Shown here: positions 35,777-44,392 of the stretch, in pieces | How the letters are laid out: each line of letters begins with the position of its first letter | How positions within the stretch are numbered: the stretch's first letter is position 1 | From: Bacillus pumilus | GTDB taxonomy: Bacteria; Bacillota; Bacilli; Bacillales; Bacillaceae | NCBI RefSeq assembly: GCF_003431975.1 | Contig: NZ_CP027116.1 | Location: 1,364,001 to 1,428,000 of the forward strand | Direction: 5' to 3' | Length of the DNA stretch: 64,000 bases | Position numbers and translations under genes: made by a program | The notes under the pieces: generated by a model | The model's input: the letters and a program-made list of their open reading frames with translations, nothing else | Told to the model about the DNA's origin: nothing | The model's database searches: none

Positions 35777-35968
35777 ATGAGCGTCATCGAAAATCGTTTT
35801 AATGAAGAAGAGAAAAAGCTATTATTAAACGTATTGCTGAATCAGGAATATGCTGTCGAATTACTAAGCAGTGAGATCAATGATATAGAATGTGGAACAA
35901 AAAATGTCGACGACAATACGTATAAGCAATTGATTACATTGTATGACAGAGTAAGGTTTGAGAATTAA
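35777..35968 (+). CDS. abbA: AbrB antirepressor AbbA
   Basis: The 63-residue protein matches AbbA over its whole length (NEEEKKLLLNVLLNQEYAVE, EINDIECGTKNVDDNTYK, LYDRVRFEN). AbbA binds the transition-state regulator AbrB as a DNA mimic, displacing it from targets; in B. subtilis it is induced by Spo0A~P. ATG 35777 follows a weak site (GGGGGCCTG). The Spo0A box upstream supports the same control here. Confidence 0.92.
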   Translation: MSVIENRFNEEEKKLLLNVLLNQEYAVELLSSEINDIECGTKNVDDNTYKQLITLYDRVRFEN

Positions 35969-35989
35969 TATTGATTTAACATTCTATTA

Positions 35990-36017
35990 GATACTCGGAA
36001 GCTGAGTATCTTTTTTA
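35990..36017 (+). terminator. Terminator of abbA
   Basis: GATACTC pairs with GAGTATC around GGAAGCT, followed by a T-run. Confidence 0.85.
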
Positions 36018-36114
36018 TGCAGAAAAAATCTTTCGACAAATTTCGTTTTAGTTTATGCTTAATAGTAAAGGGGAATGTATGATTGATGATCGAGAGAAAA
36101 GGGGTCGAAGAAAC

Positions 36115-36558
36115 ATGATAGAGATAGAACCAACTCAATTGCTTGAGTCAACAGTAGCCGAGCATATGATTGATGCAGATAAAGTGGCACATGTTCAAAT
36201 TGGAAATAATCTTGAGCATGCCCTATTGGTCCTAACAAAAACAGGATATACAGCCATCCCAGTATTAGATGCTTCTTATCATCTACACGGGTTAATTGGA
36301 ACGAATATGATCATGGATAAGATTTTTGGGTTAGAACGAATTGAATTCGAAAAGCTGGACCAACTCAAGGTAGAAGAGGTTATGCGAACCGATATCCCAA
36401 GACTTAAAACGACGGACCCTGTCCTAAAAGGCGTTCACGCTGTAACAAATAATGGATTTGTTTGTGTAGAAAATGAGGAGCAAGTCTTTGAAGGCATTTT
36501 TACACGACGTGTTGTATTAAAGCGCTTAAATGAAGTCATTCATTCCGCAAAAAAATGA
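36115..36558 (+). CDS. darB: c-di-AMP-binding CBS-domain protein DarB (YkuL)
   Basis: The 147-residue protein is two tandem CBS motifs (LLVLTKTGYTAIPVLDASY and ...NNGFVCVENEEQVFEGIFTRR). The start at 36115 follows AAAAGGGG and gives the B. subtilis length; the frame is open to 36055. In B. subtilis DarB senses c-di-AMP and, when free of it, stimulates the (p)ppGpp synthetase Rel and pyruvate carboxylase. Confidence 0.9.
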   Translation: MIEIEPTQLLESTVAEHMIDADKVAHVQIGNNLEHALLVLTKTGYTAIPVLDASYHLHGLIGTNMIMDKIFGLERIEFEKLDQLKVEEVMRTDIPRLKTTDPVLKGVHAVTNNGFVCVENEEQVFEGIFTRRVVLKRLNEVIHSAKK

Positions 36559-36582
36559 GCTGCAGCCCAGCTTATTTTTTTT
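36557..36582 (+). terminator. Weak terminator of darB
   Basis: GAGCTG pairs with CAGCTT around CAGCC, followed by A and eight T. The stem is only five or six pairs. Confidence 0.45.
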
Positions 36583-36654
36583 GCCTTCATAAGCTAAAAT
36601 TTATATAATGACCATATGGAATAAGAAAAACTTATAGAGAGAAAGGGGACGCCC

Positions 36655-37536
36655 ATGCAGCTTCAGGAGTTACATATGCTTGTTGTGTTAAGTGAAGAAT
36701 TGAATATGAGAAAGGCTTCGGAGCGGCTCTTTGTCTCTCAGCCTGCTTTATCACAAAGATTGCAGACGATCGAAAAGGAGTGGGGAACCAAAATCTTTTT
36801 TCGTTCTCAGAAAGGGCTTACTGTGACTTCTGCAGGTGAACAGATCATTCAATTTGCAAAAGAGGTGACGGTTGAGCAGGACCGGGTAAGAGAACGAATT
36901 GATGAACTTGAAGGGGACATTCACGGTACACTCAAGCTTGCGGTTGCGTCCATTATTGGACAGCACTGGCTGCCGAAGGTGTTAAAGCGGTATGTCGAAA
37001 AATATCCAAATGCGAAGGTATCACTTGTGACCGGCTGGAGTAGTGAAATGCTCAAAAGCTTATACGAGGACCACGTGCACATTGGGATCATTCGTGGAAA
37101 CCCTGATTGGAAGGGAACAAAGGAATACTTGATGACAGATCATTTATATTTAGTCGATTCTGTCATCAAGGACGTGGATGAATTAATCGAGACAGAACGG
37201 CCGTTTATCCAATTTAAAAGTGACAGCACGTATTATCAAGAAATTCAGCATTGGTGGCACCAAAAATTTAAAGTGTCTCCAAAGCAGACGATTCTAGTAG
37301 ACCAAATTGAGACTTGTAAACAAATGGCTTACCACGGCATCGGTTACGCCATTTTGCCGTCAGTCACCTTATATGACCACGAAAAAAGTGTTCATAAAAC
37401 GCCACTTGTTGACGTGAATGGAGAGCAAATCGGACGTGACACATGGCTTTTAGGCTATGAAGCTTCTTTTCAATTAAAACAGGTGCAAGCATTTGTCGGT
37501 GTGGTCAAAGAAATGCTTGAAAGTGATGCGGTGTAA
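36655..37536 (+). CDS. ccpC: LysR-type regulator CcpC of TCA-branch genes
   Basis: The 293-residue LysR protein has an N-terminal winged helix (MRKASERLFVSQPALSQRLQ, about 16-35) and an effector-binding domain (about 90-293). In B. subtilis CcpC represses citZ and citB and responds to citrate. Length and position between darB and ykuN match. AAAGGGG precedes ATG. Confidence 0.88.
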   Translation: MQLQELHMLVVLSEELNMRKASERLFVSQPALSQRLQTIEKEWGTKIFFRSQKGLTVTSAGEQIIQFAKEVTVEQDRVRERIDELEGDIHGTLKLAVASIIGQHWLPKVLKRYVEKYPNAKVSLVTGWSSEMLKSLYEDHVHIGIIRGNPDWKGTKEYLMTDHLYLVDSVIKDVDELIETERPFIQFKSDSTYYQEIQHWWHQKFKVSPKQTILVDQIETCKQMAYHGIGYAILPSVTLYDHEKSVHKTPLVDVNGEQIGRDTWLLGYEASFQLKQVQAFVGVVKEMLESDAV

Positions 37537-37568
37537 GTACCTTCTTGGGAAAGGAAGGTGCTTTTTTT
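37536..37568 (+). terminator. Terminator of ccpC
   Basis: AGTACCTTC pairs with GAAGGTGCT with one mismatch, followed by seven T. Confidence 0.8.
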
Positions 37569-37640
37569 CTTGTGAATGATATCTTTGTTTAAATTTACTT
37601 ATTGCATGAATAAGCAAGAGATTGATGGAGCGATTCATAG

Positions 37641-37925
37641 AGGAGACTTCGATTTTATGTCGAAAATGCAAGCTCACTTTCAATCAATGATTTACCATAT
37701 CAATCTGATAATATGAATTATAACGATATGTATGTGATGGATTGGAATGAAAAATGGACATTTGTGATGACGCACGAAACAGATTATGGTCCATATTTTA
37801 TTCAAATAGATGAAAAGAACGAAAGAGGAACCGATGATTTCTTTGATATGAAAAGCCCGCCTTCCAGTTGGAATGAGCGGGTTTTTCATTGGATTTTGGT
37901 CATCTTGATCAAAGCCTTTTCATGA
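37641..37925 (+). pseudogene. Probable gene remnant of a small protein (DUF4275-like pattern)
   Basis: The frame is open from 37641 to TGA at 37923-37925, with the first ATG at 37713 lacking a ribosome binding site. The core NYNDMYVMDWNEKWTFVMTH followed by ETDYGPYF is well protein-like and recalls the C terminus of DUF4275 proteins (low confidence). An overlapping frame from ATG 37606 to TGA 37714-37716 may hold another part. The last about 24 codons (from 37854) read through a terminator-like hairpin (AAGCCCGC ... GCGGGTTTTT, 37852-37885), so the original stop seems lost. The pattern suggests a truncated, frameshifted gene. Confidence 0.45.
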
Positions 37926-37931
37926 AATCAT

Positions 37932-37990
37932 TTGACAATGAAAATCATTATCATTTAAAGTGTACATATAATAATTGAAAATGATTATCA
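37932..37990 (+). promoter_or_regulatory. Fur-regulated promoter region of ykuNOP
   Basis: Two Fur boxes each match the 7-1-7 consensus in 14 of 15 bases: TGAAAATCATTATCA (37939-37953) and TGAAAATGATTATCA (37976-37990). TTGACA lies at 37932-37937 and TATAAT at 37967-37972; they are 29 bp apart, so they are unlikely to be one pair. The start of transcription is uncertain, but both boxes would block it. Confidence 0.8.
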
Positions 37991-38011
37991 TTTAGATGAG
38001 GTGACCGATAG

Positions 38012-38488
38012 ATGAAAGCATTAATTGCATTTGCGAGTATGTCTGGCAATACAGAAGATATGGCTGCAATCTTAAAGCAAACACTTGAAGGAAAAGGGAT
38101 TGATACAGAGATGTTGGAATTTGATGATATAAGCACAGAGGATCTTTCTTCCTACGATTATGTGTTCATCGGTTCTTATACATGGGGTGATGGCGATTTA
38201 CCTTATGAAGCAGAGGATTTTTATGAAGAGGTCTCTACGCTTGAATTAAGTGACATCAAAGCGGCTGTGTTTGGATCTGGAGATTACAGCTATCCGAAGT
38301 TTTGTGAGGCTGTCCACACATTTCATGACATGCTCAAATCAACCGGGGCATCTGTATTTCCTGAAACATTGAAAATGGAGCTTGCGCCTGATACCGATGA
38401 GGATGTGGCGTGCTGTCAGGAGTTTGCGACGAGCTTTTTAACGTGGGTGGCGTTGTCTGAGAAACGAGTTGAAAACCATGTTTCATAA
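38012..38488 (+). CDS. ykuN: Flavodoxin YkuN
   Basis: The 158-residue flavodoxin has the FMN phosphate loop ASMSGNTEDMA at the N terminus, [11 protein letters not shown] and FGSGDYSYPKFC around the isoalloxazine. It replaces ferredoxin in electron transfer during iron limitation; B. subtilis YkuN supports cytochrome P450 BioI and fatty acid desaturation. AGGTGACC precedes ATG. The Fur boxes explain its induction in low iron. Confidence 0.93.
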   Translation: MKALIAFASMSGNTEDMAAILKQTLEGKGIDTEMLEFDDISTEDLSSYDYVFIGSYTWGDGDLPYEAEDFYEEVSTLELSDIKAAVFGSGDYSYPKFCEAVHTFHDMLKSTGASVFPETLKMELAPDTDEDVACCQEFATSFLTWVALSEKRVENHVS

Positions 38489-39371
38489 AGGAGCAACGGC
38501 CGTTGCCGCATCTAAAAACGGTGGATACTTTGTCGCTGTAAAAAGAGAAGGTATTTTTCACTATAGTGTGGAGAGCGGGTGGCAGCAACTGTTTAAGCTT
38601 AAGCATAAAATCCATGCCATCAGCTATATTGGCCCTTATTTATTCGGTGTTGGTGAAAATGGCACAGTGATGAGGTCAGGAGATGAAGGCAATACATGGG
38701 CGCTATCATCATTCCCAACAAATGCAGTTGTTTGGTCTATTACAGGACGCAAAGATGGGTTTGTGTGTGCACATGGAAAACACAGTATTTATGTGTCAAA
38801 TGATTTCGGAATTTCCTGGGAAATTATGAAGCCGTTTGCTCATGTTGATCATCCGCCTGTCATTCGTTCCCTATGTGCTGCAGGTGATCGCCTTTATATT
38901 GGAACACAGATACATGAGGTTCACGGAGGAATATGGGTATATGACTTGGAGACTGAACAGATTTTTCTTCTCAACAGAGAGACGCACCGGATGACAGCCT
39001 CTATGCTGCTCTGTCAGGAACAGCTTCTTGTTTGTGCATTAGGATCAAAAAAAGGCAAAAAAGGATCTGTTCAAATTTTAGATTTACATACCAATATACT
39101 GCATGATATTCAATCGCAAGCCTTTGCTAGAGAGGAATCATTTTTGGATGTGTCAGAGGATAATGGGATTGTGTATGTTACCACCTCACAGGACGAACAC
39201 GGGTTTTCTAAAGTGTATCAGCTTGATATGAAGCAAAAAGAGCTCAAATGGTTTGATACGATCAAAGGACACGGTTTTCGTGTAGCCAATCAGAATGAAA
39301 ACTTTTTCTGTGCGGGCTTATATGAAAGCAAGTTTGTAAGGCCATATGAAGAGCCGGTATTGATTCATTGA
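38478..39371 (+). CDS. ykuO: Iron-regulated beta-propeller-like protein YkuO
   Basis: ATG 38478 overlaps the ykuN end by 11 bp, and the protein has 297 residues. Two Asp-box (BNR) motifs are visible, SGDEGNTW and SNDFGISW, consistent with a sialidase-like or WD-type beta-propeller. There is no signal peptide. Its role between two flavodoxin genes is unknown; the operon places it in the Fur regulon. Confidence 0.82.
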   Translation: MFHKGATAVAASKNGGYFVAVKREGIFHYSVESGWQQLFKLKHKIHAISYIGPYLFGVGENGTVMRSGDEGNTWALSSFPTNAVVWSITGRKDGFVCAHGKHSIYVSNDFGISWEIMKPFAHVDHPPVIRSLCAAGDRLYIGTQIHEVHGGIWVYDLETEQIFLLNRETHRMTASMLLCQEQLLVCALGSKKGKKGSVQILDLHTNILHDIQSQAFAREESFLDVSEDNGIVYVTTSQDEHGFSKVYQLDMKQKELKWFDTIKGHGFRVANQNENFFCAGLYESKFVRPYEEPVLIH

Positions 39372-39387
39372 AAAGGAGGAATAAAAA

Positions 39388-39846
39388 GTGACAGAGAAAG
39401 TTTTATTGGTGTATGCCACAATGTCTGGGAATACAGAAGCGATGGCAGATTTAATTGAAAAGGGATTAAAAGAAGCAGGGGCTAGCGTAGACCGGCATGA
39501 AGCGATGGATATTGATGCCGAGCTACTCAATGATTACACGCACATTATGTTAGGTGCTTATACATGGGGAGATGGAGACCTTCCTGATGATTTTATTGAT
39601 TTATATGAAGAAATGGAAGAGCTTGATTTAACGGGAAAAGCAATTGCTGTATTCGGTTCCGGGGATACATCTTATGAGCATTTTTGCGGAGCTGTTGACC
39701 TAATCGAAGAAAAAGTGAAGGAGCTTGGTGGTGACATTGTCCTGCCATCAATCAAGATTGAGCTAAATCCAGAAGGAGAAGAAGAAGAGGAATTGATTTC
39801 TTTTGGCAAACAATTTGTTCATCTTCACCAGCAGGAAGCGGGGTAA
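39388..39846 (+). CDS. ykuP: Flavodoxin YkuP
   Basis: The start is GTG 39388 after AAAAGGAGGA. The 152-residue flavodoxin has [25 protein letters not shown] and [12 protein letters not shown]. It is a second short-chain flavodoxin in the Fur-controlled operon, about as similar to YkuN as paralogues arising from duplication. Confidence 0.93.
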   Translation: MTEKVLLVYATMSGNTEAMADLIEKGLKEAGASVDRHEAMDIDAELLNDYTHIMLGAYTWGDGDLPDDFIDLYEEMEELDLTGKAIAVFGSGDTSYEHFCGAVDLIEEKVKELGGDIVLPSIKIELNPEGEEEEELISFGKQFVHLHQQEAG

Positions 39847-39868
39847 TCGGTCTCGCTTGTTTTATTTT
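39836..39868 (+). terminator. Terminator of ykuNOP
   Basis: AAGCGGG pairs with CTCGCTT (one G-U pair), followed by GTTTTATTTT. It overlaps the ykuP stop codon. Confidence 0.6.
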
Positions 39869-39892
39869 CCATTGAAGAGTCAACTCTTTCAC

Positions 39893-39921
39893 TTGTCATT
39901 AAAACTCTCCTTTGGTACAGT
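39893..39921 (+). promoter_or_regulatory. Promoter of dapH-dapL
   Basis: TTGTCA (39893-39898) and TACAGT (39916-39921) are 17 bp apart, 35 bp before the dapH start. Confidence 0.6.
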
Positions 39922-39955
39922 AATGAAGTATAAATTAAGAGGAGGACATACATAC

Positions 39956-40666
39956 ATGAAACAAATGGACGCTAATGAAATTATTTCATTTATTCAAAAT
40001 AGTACAAAATCAACACCTGTCAAAGTCTACATCAAAGGTGATTTAGAAGGAATTGAGTTTGGTGAATCTGCAAAAACATTCATCACTGGAAACACTGGTG
40101 TTGTGTTTGGTGAGTGGAGCGAAATTCAAGAAGTGTTAGAAACGAACAAAGACAAAATCGAAGATGTTGTTGTGGAAAATGACCGCCGCAACTCTGCAAT
40201 TCCGATGTTAGATTTAAAGAACATCAAAGCACGTATTGAGCCAGGTGCGATCATCCGTGATCAAGTTGAAATCGGTGATAATGCAGTCATCATGATGGGA
40301 GCTTCTATTAATATCGGTTCTGTGATCGGTGAAGGAACGATGATTGACATGAACGTGGTGCTTGGTGGCCGCGCGACAGTAGGTAAGAACTGTCATATCG
40401 GTGCTGGATCTGTTCTTGCAGGTGTGATTGAGCCGCCGTCTGCTCAACCAGTTGTCGTAGAAGATGATGTTGTCATCGGTGCGAACGCTGTCGTTCTAGA
40501 AGGTGTGACAATTGGTAAAGGTGCAGTCGTAGCAGCTGGTGCGATCGTTGTGAACGATGTGGAGCCTTACACAGTTGTTGCAGGTACACCTGCAAAGAAA
40601 ATCAAAGACATTGATGAAAAAACAAAAGGTAAAACGGAAATCAAACAAGAACTGCGTCAGCTTTAA
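39956..40666 (+). CDS. dapH: Tetrahydrodipicolinate N-acetyltransferase DapH
   Basis: The 236-residue protein has an N-terminal alpha domain and a left-handed beta-helix of hexapeptide repeats (for example [33 protein letters not shown]). It acetylates tetrahydrodipicolinate in the acetylase branch of lysine/diaminopimelate synthesis. ATG 39956 follows GAGGAGG; the open frame to 39803 has no support. It is followed by dapL. Confidence 0.95.
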   Translation: MKQMDANEIISFIQNSTKSTPVKVYIKGDLEGIEFGESAKTFITGNTGVVFGEWSEIQEVLETNKDKIEDVVVENDRRNSAIPMLDLKNIKARIEPGAIIRDQVEIGDNAVIMMGASINIGSVIGEGTMIDMNVVLGGRATVGKNCHIGAGSVLAGVIEPPSAQPVVVEDDVVIGANAVVLEGVTIGKGAVVAAGAIVVNDVEPYTVVAGTPAKKIKDIDEKTKGKTEIKQELRQL

Positions 40667-40748
40667 TTTATATAATTCGCAGCTGAAGACATAGACGTGG
40701 ATGATATATCCACGTCTTATTCGTATAGAGGAAAGGAAGCGAGTTCAC

Positions 40749-41879
40749 TTGTTAAATCGTGAGCAATTGATATCCATTCGAAGAGATTTACATCAAATCC
40801 CTGAGCTTGGTTTTAAGGAATTCAAAACACAAGCATACCTCCTCAAGCATCTTGGTGCTTATTCAAAAGATCGAGTTGAGATAGAAACATGGCGAACTGG
40901 ACTTTTTGTCAAAGTAAAGGGAACAAATCCTGAGCGCGTATTTGCGTATCGTGCAGATATGGACGGCCTGTCTATTCCTGAGGACACAGGGTATCCATTT
41001 CAATCAGTACATGAAGGGAAGATGCATGCGTGTGGACATGACCTTCATATGACCATCGCACTTGGGGTCATTGATCATTTCGTTCATGAGCCAATCAAAG
41101 AAGATCTATTATTTATGTTCCAGCCGGCAGAAGAAGGTCCAGGCGGAGCTGAACCGATGCTTACAAGTGATGTGCTGAAAAAGTGGACACCAGATTTTAT
41201 TACAGCGCTTCATATAGCACCTGAATATCCTGTCGGAACGATAGCCACAAAGCCAGGACTGTTATTTGCCAATACGAGTGAGCTTGTAATTGATCTTGAA
41301 GGAAAAGGCGGGCACGCTGCTTATCCTCATTTAGCGAATGATATGGTTGTAGCTGCAAGTGCGCTTGTAGGTCAGCTGCAATCGGTTATTTCGCGTAATG
41401 TCGATCCTCTTGATAGTGCGGTTATTACAGTTGGTACGATTACTGGTGGAACGGCTCAAAATATCATTGCGCAGCATGCAAAACTTGATGGAACCATTCG
41501 TACACTTTCACCAGAGTCTATGGAAAAGGTGAGAAAGCGAATTGAAGCATTAGCAAAAGGGATTGAAATTGGTTACGAATGCAAGGCAACCGTGCGCTAC
41601 CCTTCATCTTATTACGAGGTGGACAATTCAAAGGATTTGACAGAGGAATTTATGTCATATGTTGCTGGAGAAGGGCTTGCGAATGTGGTTGAATGCAGAG
41701 AAGCCATGACAGGTGAAGATTTTGGCTACATGCTGAAAAAATACCCTGGATTCATGTTTTGGTTAGGGGTCGACTCGGAATATGGCCTGCACCACGCGAA
41801 ACTCATGCCTGATGAAAAAGCGATTGAAACAGCTGTAAATGTCATGACGGCTTATTTCAAAAAGCAAGCAGGTGAATGA
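40749..41879 (+). CDS. dapL: N-acetyldiaminopimelate deacetylase DapL (YkuR)
   Basis: This M20-family amidohydrolase has metal-site motifs [23 protein letters not shown] and [10 protein letters not shown], and a dimerisation domain (about 175-285). TTG 40749, after AAAGGAAG, gives 376 residues, close to the B. subtilis enzyme; the frame upstream to 40701 lacks a site. With PatA (21 kb) and DapH it completes the acetyl branch to LL-diaminopimelate. ykuS follows in the same transcript. Confidence 0.93.
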   Translation: MLNREQLISIRRDLHQIPELGFKEFKTQAYLLKHLGAYSKDRVEIETWRTGLFVKVKGTNPERVFAYRADMDGLSIPEDTGYPFQSVHEGKMHACGHDLHMTIALGVIDHFVHEPIKEDLLFMFQPAEEGPGGAEPMLTSDVLKKWTPDFITALHIAPEYPVGTIATKPGLLFANTSELVIDLEGKGGHAAYPHLANDMVVAASALVGQLQSVISRNVDPLDSAVITVGTITGGTAQNIIAQHAKLDGTIRTLSPESMEKVRKRIEALAKGIEIGYECKATVRYPSSYYEVDNSKDLTEEFMSYVAGEGLANVVECREAMTGEDFGYMLKKYPGFMFWLGVDSEYGLHHAKLMPDEKAIETAVNVMTAYFKKQAGE

Positions 41880-41891
41880 ATAATCAAACTG

Positions 41892-41918
41892 CCTCCTGTA
41901 CACCTTATGAACAGGAGG
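41892..41918 (+). promoter_or_regulatory. Hairpin sequestering the ykuS ribosome binding site
   Basis: CCTCCTGT (41892-41899) pairs perfectly with ACAGGAGG (41911-41918), which contains the Shine-Dalgarno sequence of ykuS. The hairpin begins 13 bp after the dapL stop codon. It could limit ykuS translation unless ribosomes from dapL or another factor open it. Confidence 0.6.
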
Positions 41919-41929
41919 TGTTCTTGATT

Positions 41930-42172
41930 ATGACAAGAATTGGTGTAGAACCATCTTTATCCGATGTAGAAGAACTACTGAAGCAAAAAGGATATGACGT
42001 CGTACGTATTCAAAATGAACAGCAAATGGATCAGTGTGACTGCTATGTGGTCACAGGACTGGATTCAAATGTTCTTGGCATTTCAGACACAACGACAAAG
42101 GCATCTGTGATTACCGCCTCAGGTATGACGGCAGATGAAATTTGTCAAGAAGTCGAACAGCGTGTTCAATAG
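41930..42172 (+). CDS. ykuS: Conserved small protein YkuS (UPF0180)
   Basis: The 80-residue protein has the UPF0180 features: RIGVEPSLSDVEELLKQKGY, a central CDCYVVTGLDSNVLGI and SVITASGMTADEI. The start is ATG 41930, 9 nt after AGGAGGTG; the in-frame start at 41876 overlapping dapL is less likely. The function is unknown. Confidence 0.88.
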   Translation: MTRIGVEPSLSDVEELLKQKGYDVVRIQNEQQMDQCDCYVVTGLDSNVLGISDTTTKASVITASGMTADEICQEVEQRVQ

Positions 42173-42182
42173 GATAAATAAG

Positions 42183-42218
42183 AAAAAGAACCGGTCGATT
42201 ATAAACCCGGTTCTTTTT
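42183..42218. terminator. Bidirectional terminator between ykuS and ykuT
   Basis: AAAAAGAACCGG pairs with CCGGTTCTTTTT. It overlaps the last codons of ykuT on the minus strand. Confidence 0.88.
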
Positions 42219-43008
42219 GCTCTTTTTCGATATCGAGTACCTCTTTCATTTTTTTTCGCAGAATTCTTTCTACCCGCCATTGCTCCATTGTTTCGGTTTT
42301 CGCTATAATGCGCAGTACGAGTGAGGAGGAACCAAACGCCTCTATTCCAATAACTTGAGGGCCTTCGATAATTTGAGGAACTTTTTCCCGAACCTCATCA
42401 CACGCAGCCTGAAGGGTTGTGATCATTTGATCCACATTCTCATCTGGAGGCAGCTCAATATCAACGAGTGCCTGCATAGTCCCTCTTGAATGGTTGCTAA
42501 CGTTCAGAATGCTTCGATTAGGAATGAAATGAAGGGTGCCGTCAAAGCTGCGAACCTGTGTGGTTCTAAGCCCAATTTGTTCAACGATCCCATCGAAGCC
42601 AGCAACCGTTATATACTCTCCTACATCGAATTGCTTTTCTAATAATATAAAGAAGCCTGTCACAATATCACTCACTAGTCCTTGAGCACCAAAACCGATC
42701 GCAAGCCCCACAACGCCTGCGCCAGCAAGCAAAGCGGTTGGGTTATAATGAAATAAGTCAAGGATCATGACGACTAGAATAAAAATCAATAAGTAGGCGA
42801 AAATATTTAACGTAAGACTTTGCAGTGTTTGAGCTCTAGATAAAGAAACGTCATGCTTTTCAGAGAATGTGGAATAGGCACGCTTAATCATCTTATTTCC
42901 GATGGCTCTAATTATGAAATAGATCGCAAAAATGGCAATGACTTTTAGCAAAATCATACTGCTATTGAGGATAATGGAAACCCAATCTATTTGTTCAAAT
43001 GCTTTCAT
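42199..43008 (-). CDS. ykuT: MscS-family mechanosensitive channel YkuT
   Basis: The 269-residue protein has three N-terminal membrane helices (about 12-100). The pore helix is glycine/alanine-rich ([20 protein letters not shown]), and the MscS beta domain ([36 protein letters not shown]) and alpha-beta C terminus follow. It gates on membrane tension in hypo-osmotic shock. ATG 43008 has AAAGG at acceptable spacing; TTG 43017 is an alternative. Confidence 0.9.
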   Translation of the reverse strand: MKAFEQIDWVSIILNSSMILLKVIAIFAIYFIIRAIGNKMIKRAYSTFSEKHDVSLSRAQTLQSLTLNIFAYLLIFILVVMILDLFHYNPTALLAGAGVVGLAIGFGAQGLVSDIVTGFFILLEKQFDVGEYITVAGFDGIVEQIGLRTTQVRSFDGTLHFIPNRSILNVSNHSRGTMQALVDIELPPDENVDQMITTLQAACDEVREKVPQIIEGPQVIGIEAFGSSSLVLRIIAKTETMEQWRVERILRKKMKEVLDIEKEQKEPGL

Positions 43009-43144
43009 GATCTTCAAAACCTTTCTATGTATGCGCTAATACAGAAGCTAATCATTTGTTCCCTTATGCAAGTCATGTTAAACTTTTAACAGATAGAGCA
43101 AGAGATTGTGACAAATCGTTAATTAAATTTATTATTAATTAATA

Positions 43145-43173
43145 TTGACTAAAAACGGCTAAAGTATTATAAT
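43145..43173 (+). promoter_or_regulatory. Promoter of ykuU
   Basis: TTGACT (43145-43150) and TATAAT (43168-43173) are 17 bp apart. The leader is about 100 nt. Confidence 0.75.
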
Positions 43174-43198
43174 TGTAATTGTGAAGTTATTAACTAAA

Positions 43199-43223
43199 TG
43201 AGAATTTTAACTTTTGATTCTCA
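43199..43223. promoter_or_regulatory. Inverted repeat in the ykuU leader
   Basis: TGAGAAT (43199-43205) and ATTCTCA (43217-43223) form a perfect 7-bp inverted repeat with an 11-bp spacer, about 20 bp downstream of the expected transcription start. It could be a repressor operator or a weak RNA hairpin. It is not a PerR box. Confidence 0.45.
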
Positions 43224-43280
43224 TTTTATATACAGCATAGAAGACTGTATAAAGATATTATTTTTTGGAGGGATTTACAT

Positions 43281-43823
43281 ATGGCAGAGCGTTTTGTAGG
43301 AAAACAAGCTCCACGTTTTGAAATGGAAGCAGTACTTGCTAACAAGGAATTTGGTAAAGTAAGTTTAGAGGAAAACATGAAGAATGACAAATGGACAGTT
43401 CTTTTCTTCTATCCAATGGATTTCACATTTGTTTGCCCAACTGAAATTACTGCAATGAGCGACCGTTATGATGAGTTCGAAGATTTAGATGCAGAAATTA
43501 TTGGTGTATCTACTGATACAATCCACACGCATCTTGCTTGGATCAACACAGACCGTAAAGACAATGGTCTAGGTGAATTAAAATATCCACTAGCTGCTGA
43601 CACAAACCACACAGTATCTAGAGAATACGGCGTTTTAATTGAAGAAGAAGGAATTGCACTTCGTGGTCTATTCATTATCAACCCTGAAGGCGAACTTCAA
43701 TATCAAACAGTATTCCATAACAATATCGGTCGTGATGTAGATGAGACATTACGTGTTCTTCAAGCATTACAAACTGGTGGACTTTGCCCAGCCAACTGGA
43801 AGCCTGGTCAAAAAACACTTTAA
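43281..43823 (+). CDS. ykuU: 2-Cys peroxiredoxin YkuU
   Basis: The 180-residue AhpC/Prx1-type peroxiredoxin has the peroxidatic C52 in FYPMDFTFVCPTE and the resolving C169 in GGLCPANWKPG. It reduces peroxides with thioredoxin-type partners; the thiol-disulfide protein YkuV encoded next is an obvious candidate partner. TGGAGGG precedes ATG. Confidence 0.93.
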   Translation: MAERFVGKQAPRFEMEAVLANKEFGKVSLEENMKNDKWTVLFFYPMDFTFVCPTEITAMSDRYDEFEDLDAEIIGVSTDTIHTHLAWINTDRKDNGLGELKYPLAADTNHTVSREYGVLIEEEGIALRGLFIINPEGELQYQTVFHNNIGRDVDETLRVLQALQTGGLCPANWKPGQKTL

Positions 43824-43845
43824 TTGATAGCTGAAGAAACAGGAG

Positions 43846-43871
43846 GGTCTAACTGATGTTAGACCTTTTTG
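43846..43871 (+). terminator. Terminator between ykuU and ykuV
   Basis: GGTCTAAC pairs with GTTAGACC around TGAT, followed by five T. It would reduce readthrough into ykuV. Confidence 0.8.
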
Positions 43872-43905
43872 TTTCGACACATACAATGGATGGAGGCGCT
43901 TCATA

Positions 43906-44364
43906 ATGAAATTACGTCAACCAATGCCAGAACTAACTGGTGCAAAAGAATGGTTAAATGGAGAAGTAACAAAAGAAGATCTGATTGGTGACAAACCAAC
44001 ATTAATTCATTTCTGGTCAGTCAGCTGTCATCTTTGTAAAGAGGCAATGCCTCAAGTCAATCAATTCCGTGATGAATATAAGGATCAACTAAACGTTGTA
44101 GCCGTTCATATGCCGCGTTCAGAAGATGACCTAGATCTAGATAAAATCAAAGAGGTTGCGAAAGAGCATGAAATTACGCAGCCAATCTTTGTGGACAGTG
44201 ATCATCACTTAACAGAAGCCTTTGAAAACGAATATGTACCAGCATATTATGTATTTGATAAAACAGGTGCTCTGCGCCACTTCCAAGCTGGCGGAAGCGG
44301 AATGAAAATGCTTGAAAAACGTGTCAATCGAGTTCTTTCTGAGTCTGAAAAGGCTGCAGAGTAG
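43906..44364 (+). CDS. ykuV: Thiol-disulfide oxidoreductase YkuV
   Basis: The 152-residue thioredoxin-fold protein has the active site C41-H-L-C44 (SVSCHLCKEAMP) and the cis-proline region EYVPAYYVFD. It has no signal peptide or anchor, so it acts in the cytoplasm. The TlpA-like form is as in B. subtilis YkuV. GGAGGCG precedes ATG. Confidence 0.92.
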   Translation: MKLRQPMPELTGAKEWLNGEVTKEDLIGDKPTLIHFWSVSCHLCKEAMPQVNQFRDEYKDQLNVVAVHMPRSEDDLDLDKIKEVAKEHEITQPIFVDSDHHLTEAFENEYVPAYYVFDKTGALRHFQAGGSGMKMLEKRVNRVLSESEKAAE

Positions 44365-44367
44365 GCT

Positions 44368-44392
44368 TAACCCCCATAAATGGGGGTTTTTT
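44368..44392 (+). terminator. Terminator of ykuV
   Basis: AACCCCC pairs with GGGGGTT around ATAAAT, followed by T residues. Confidence 0.9.
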
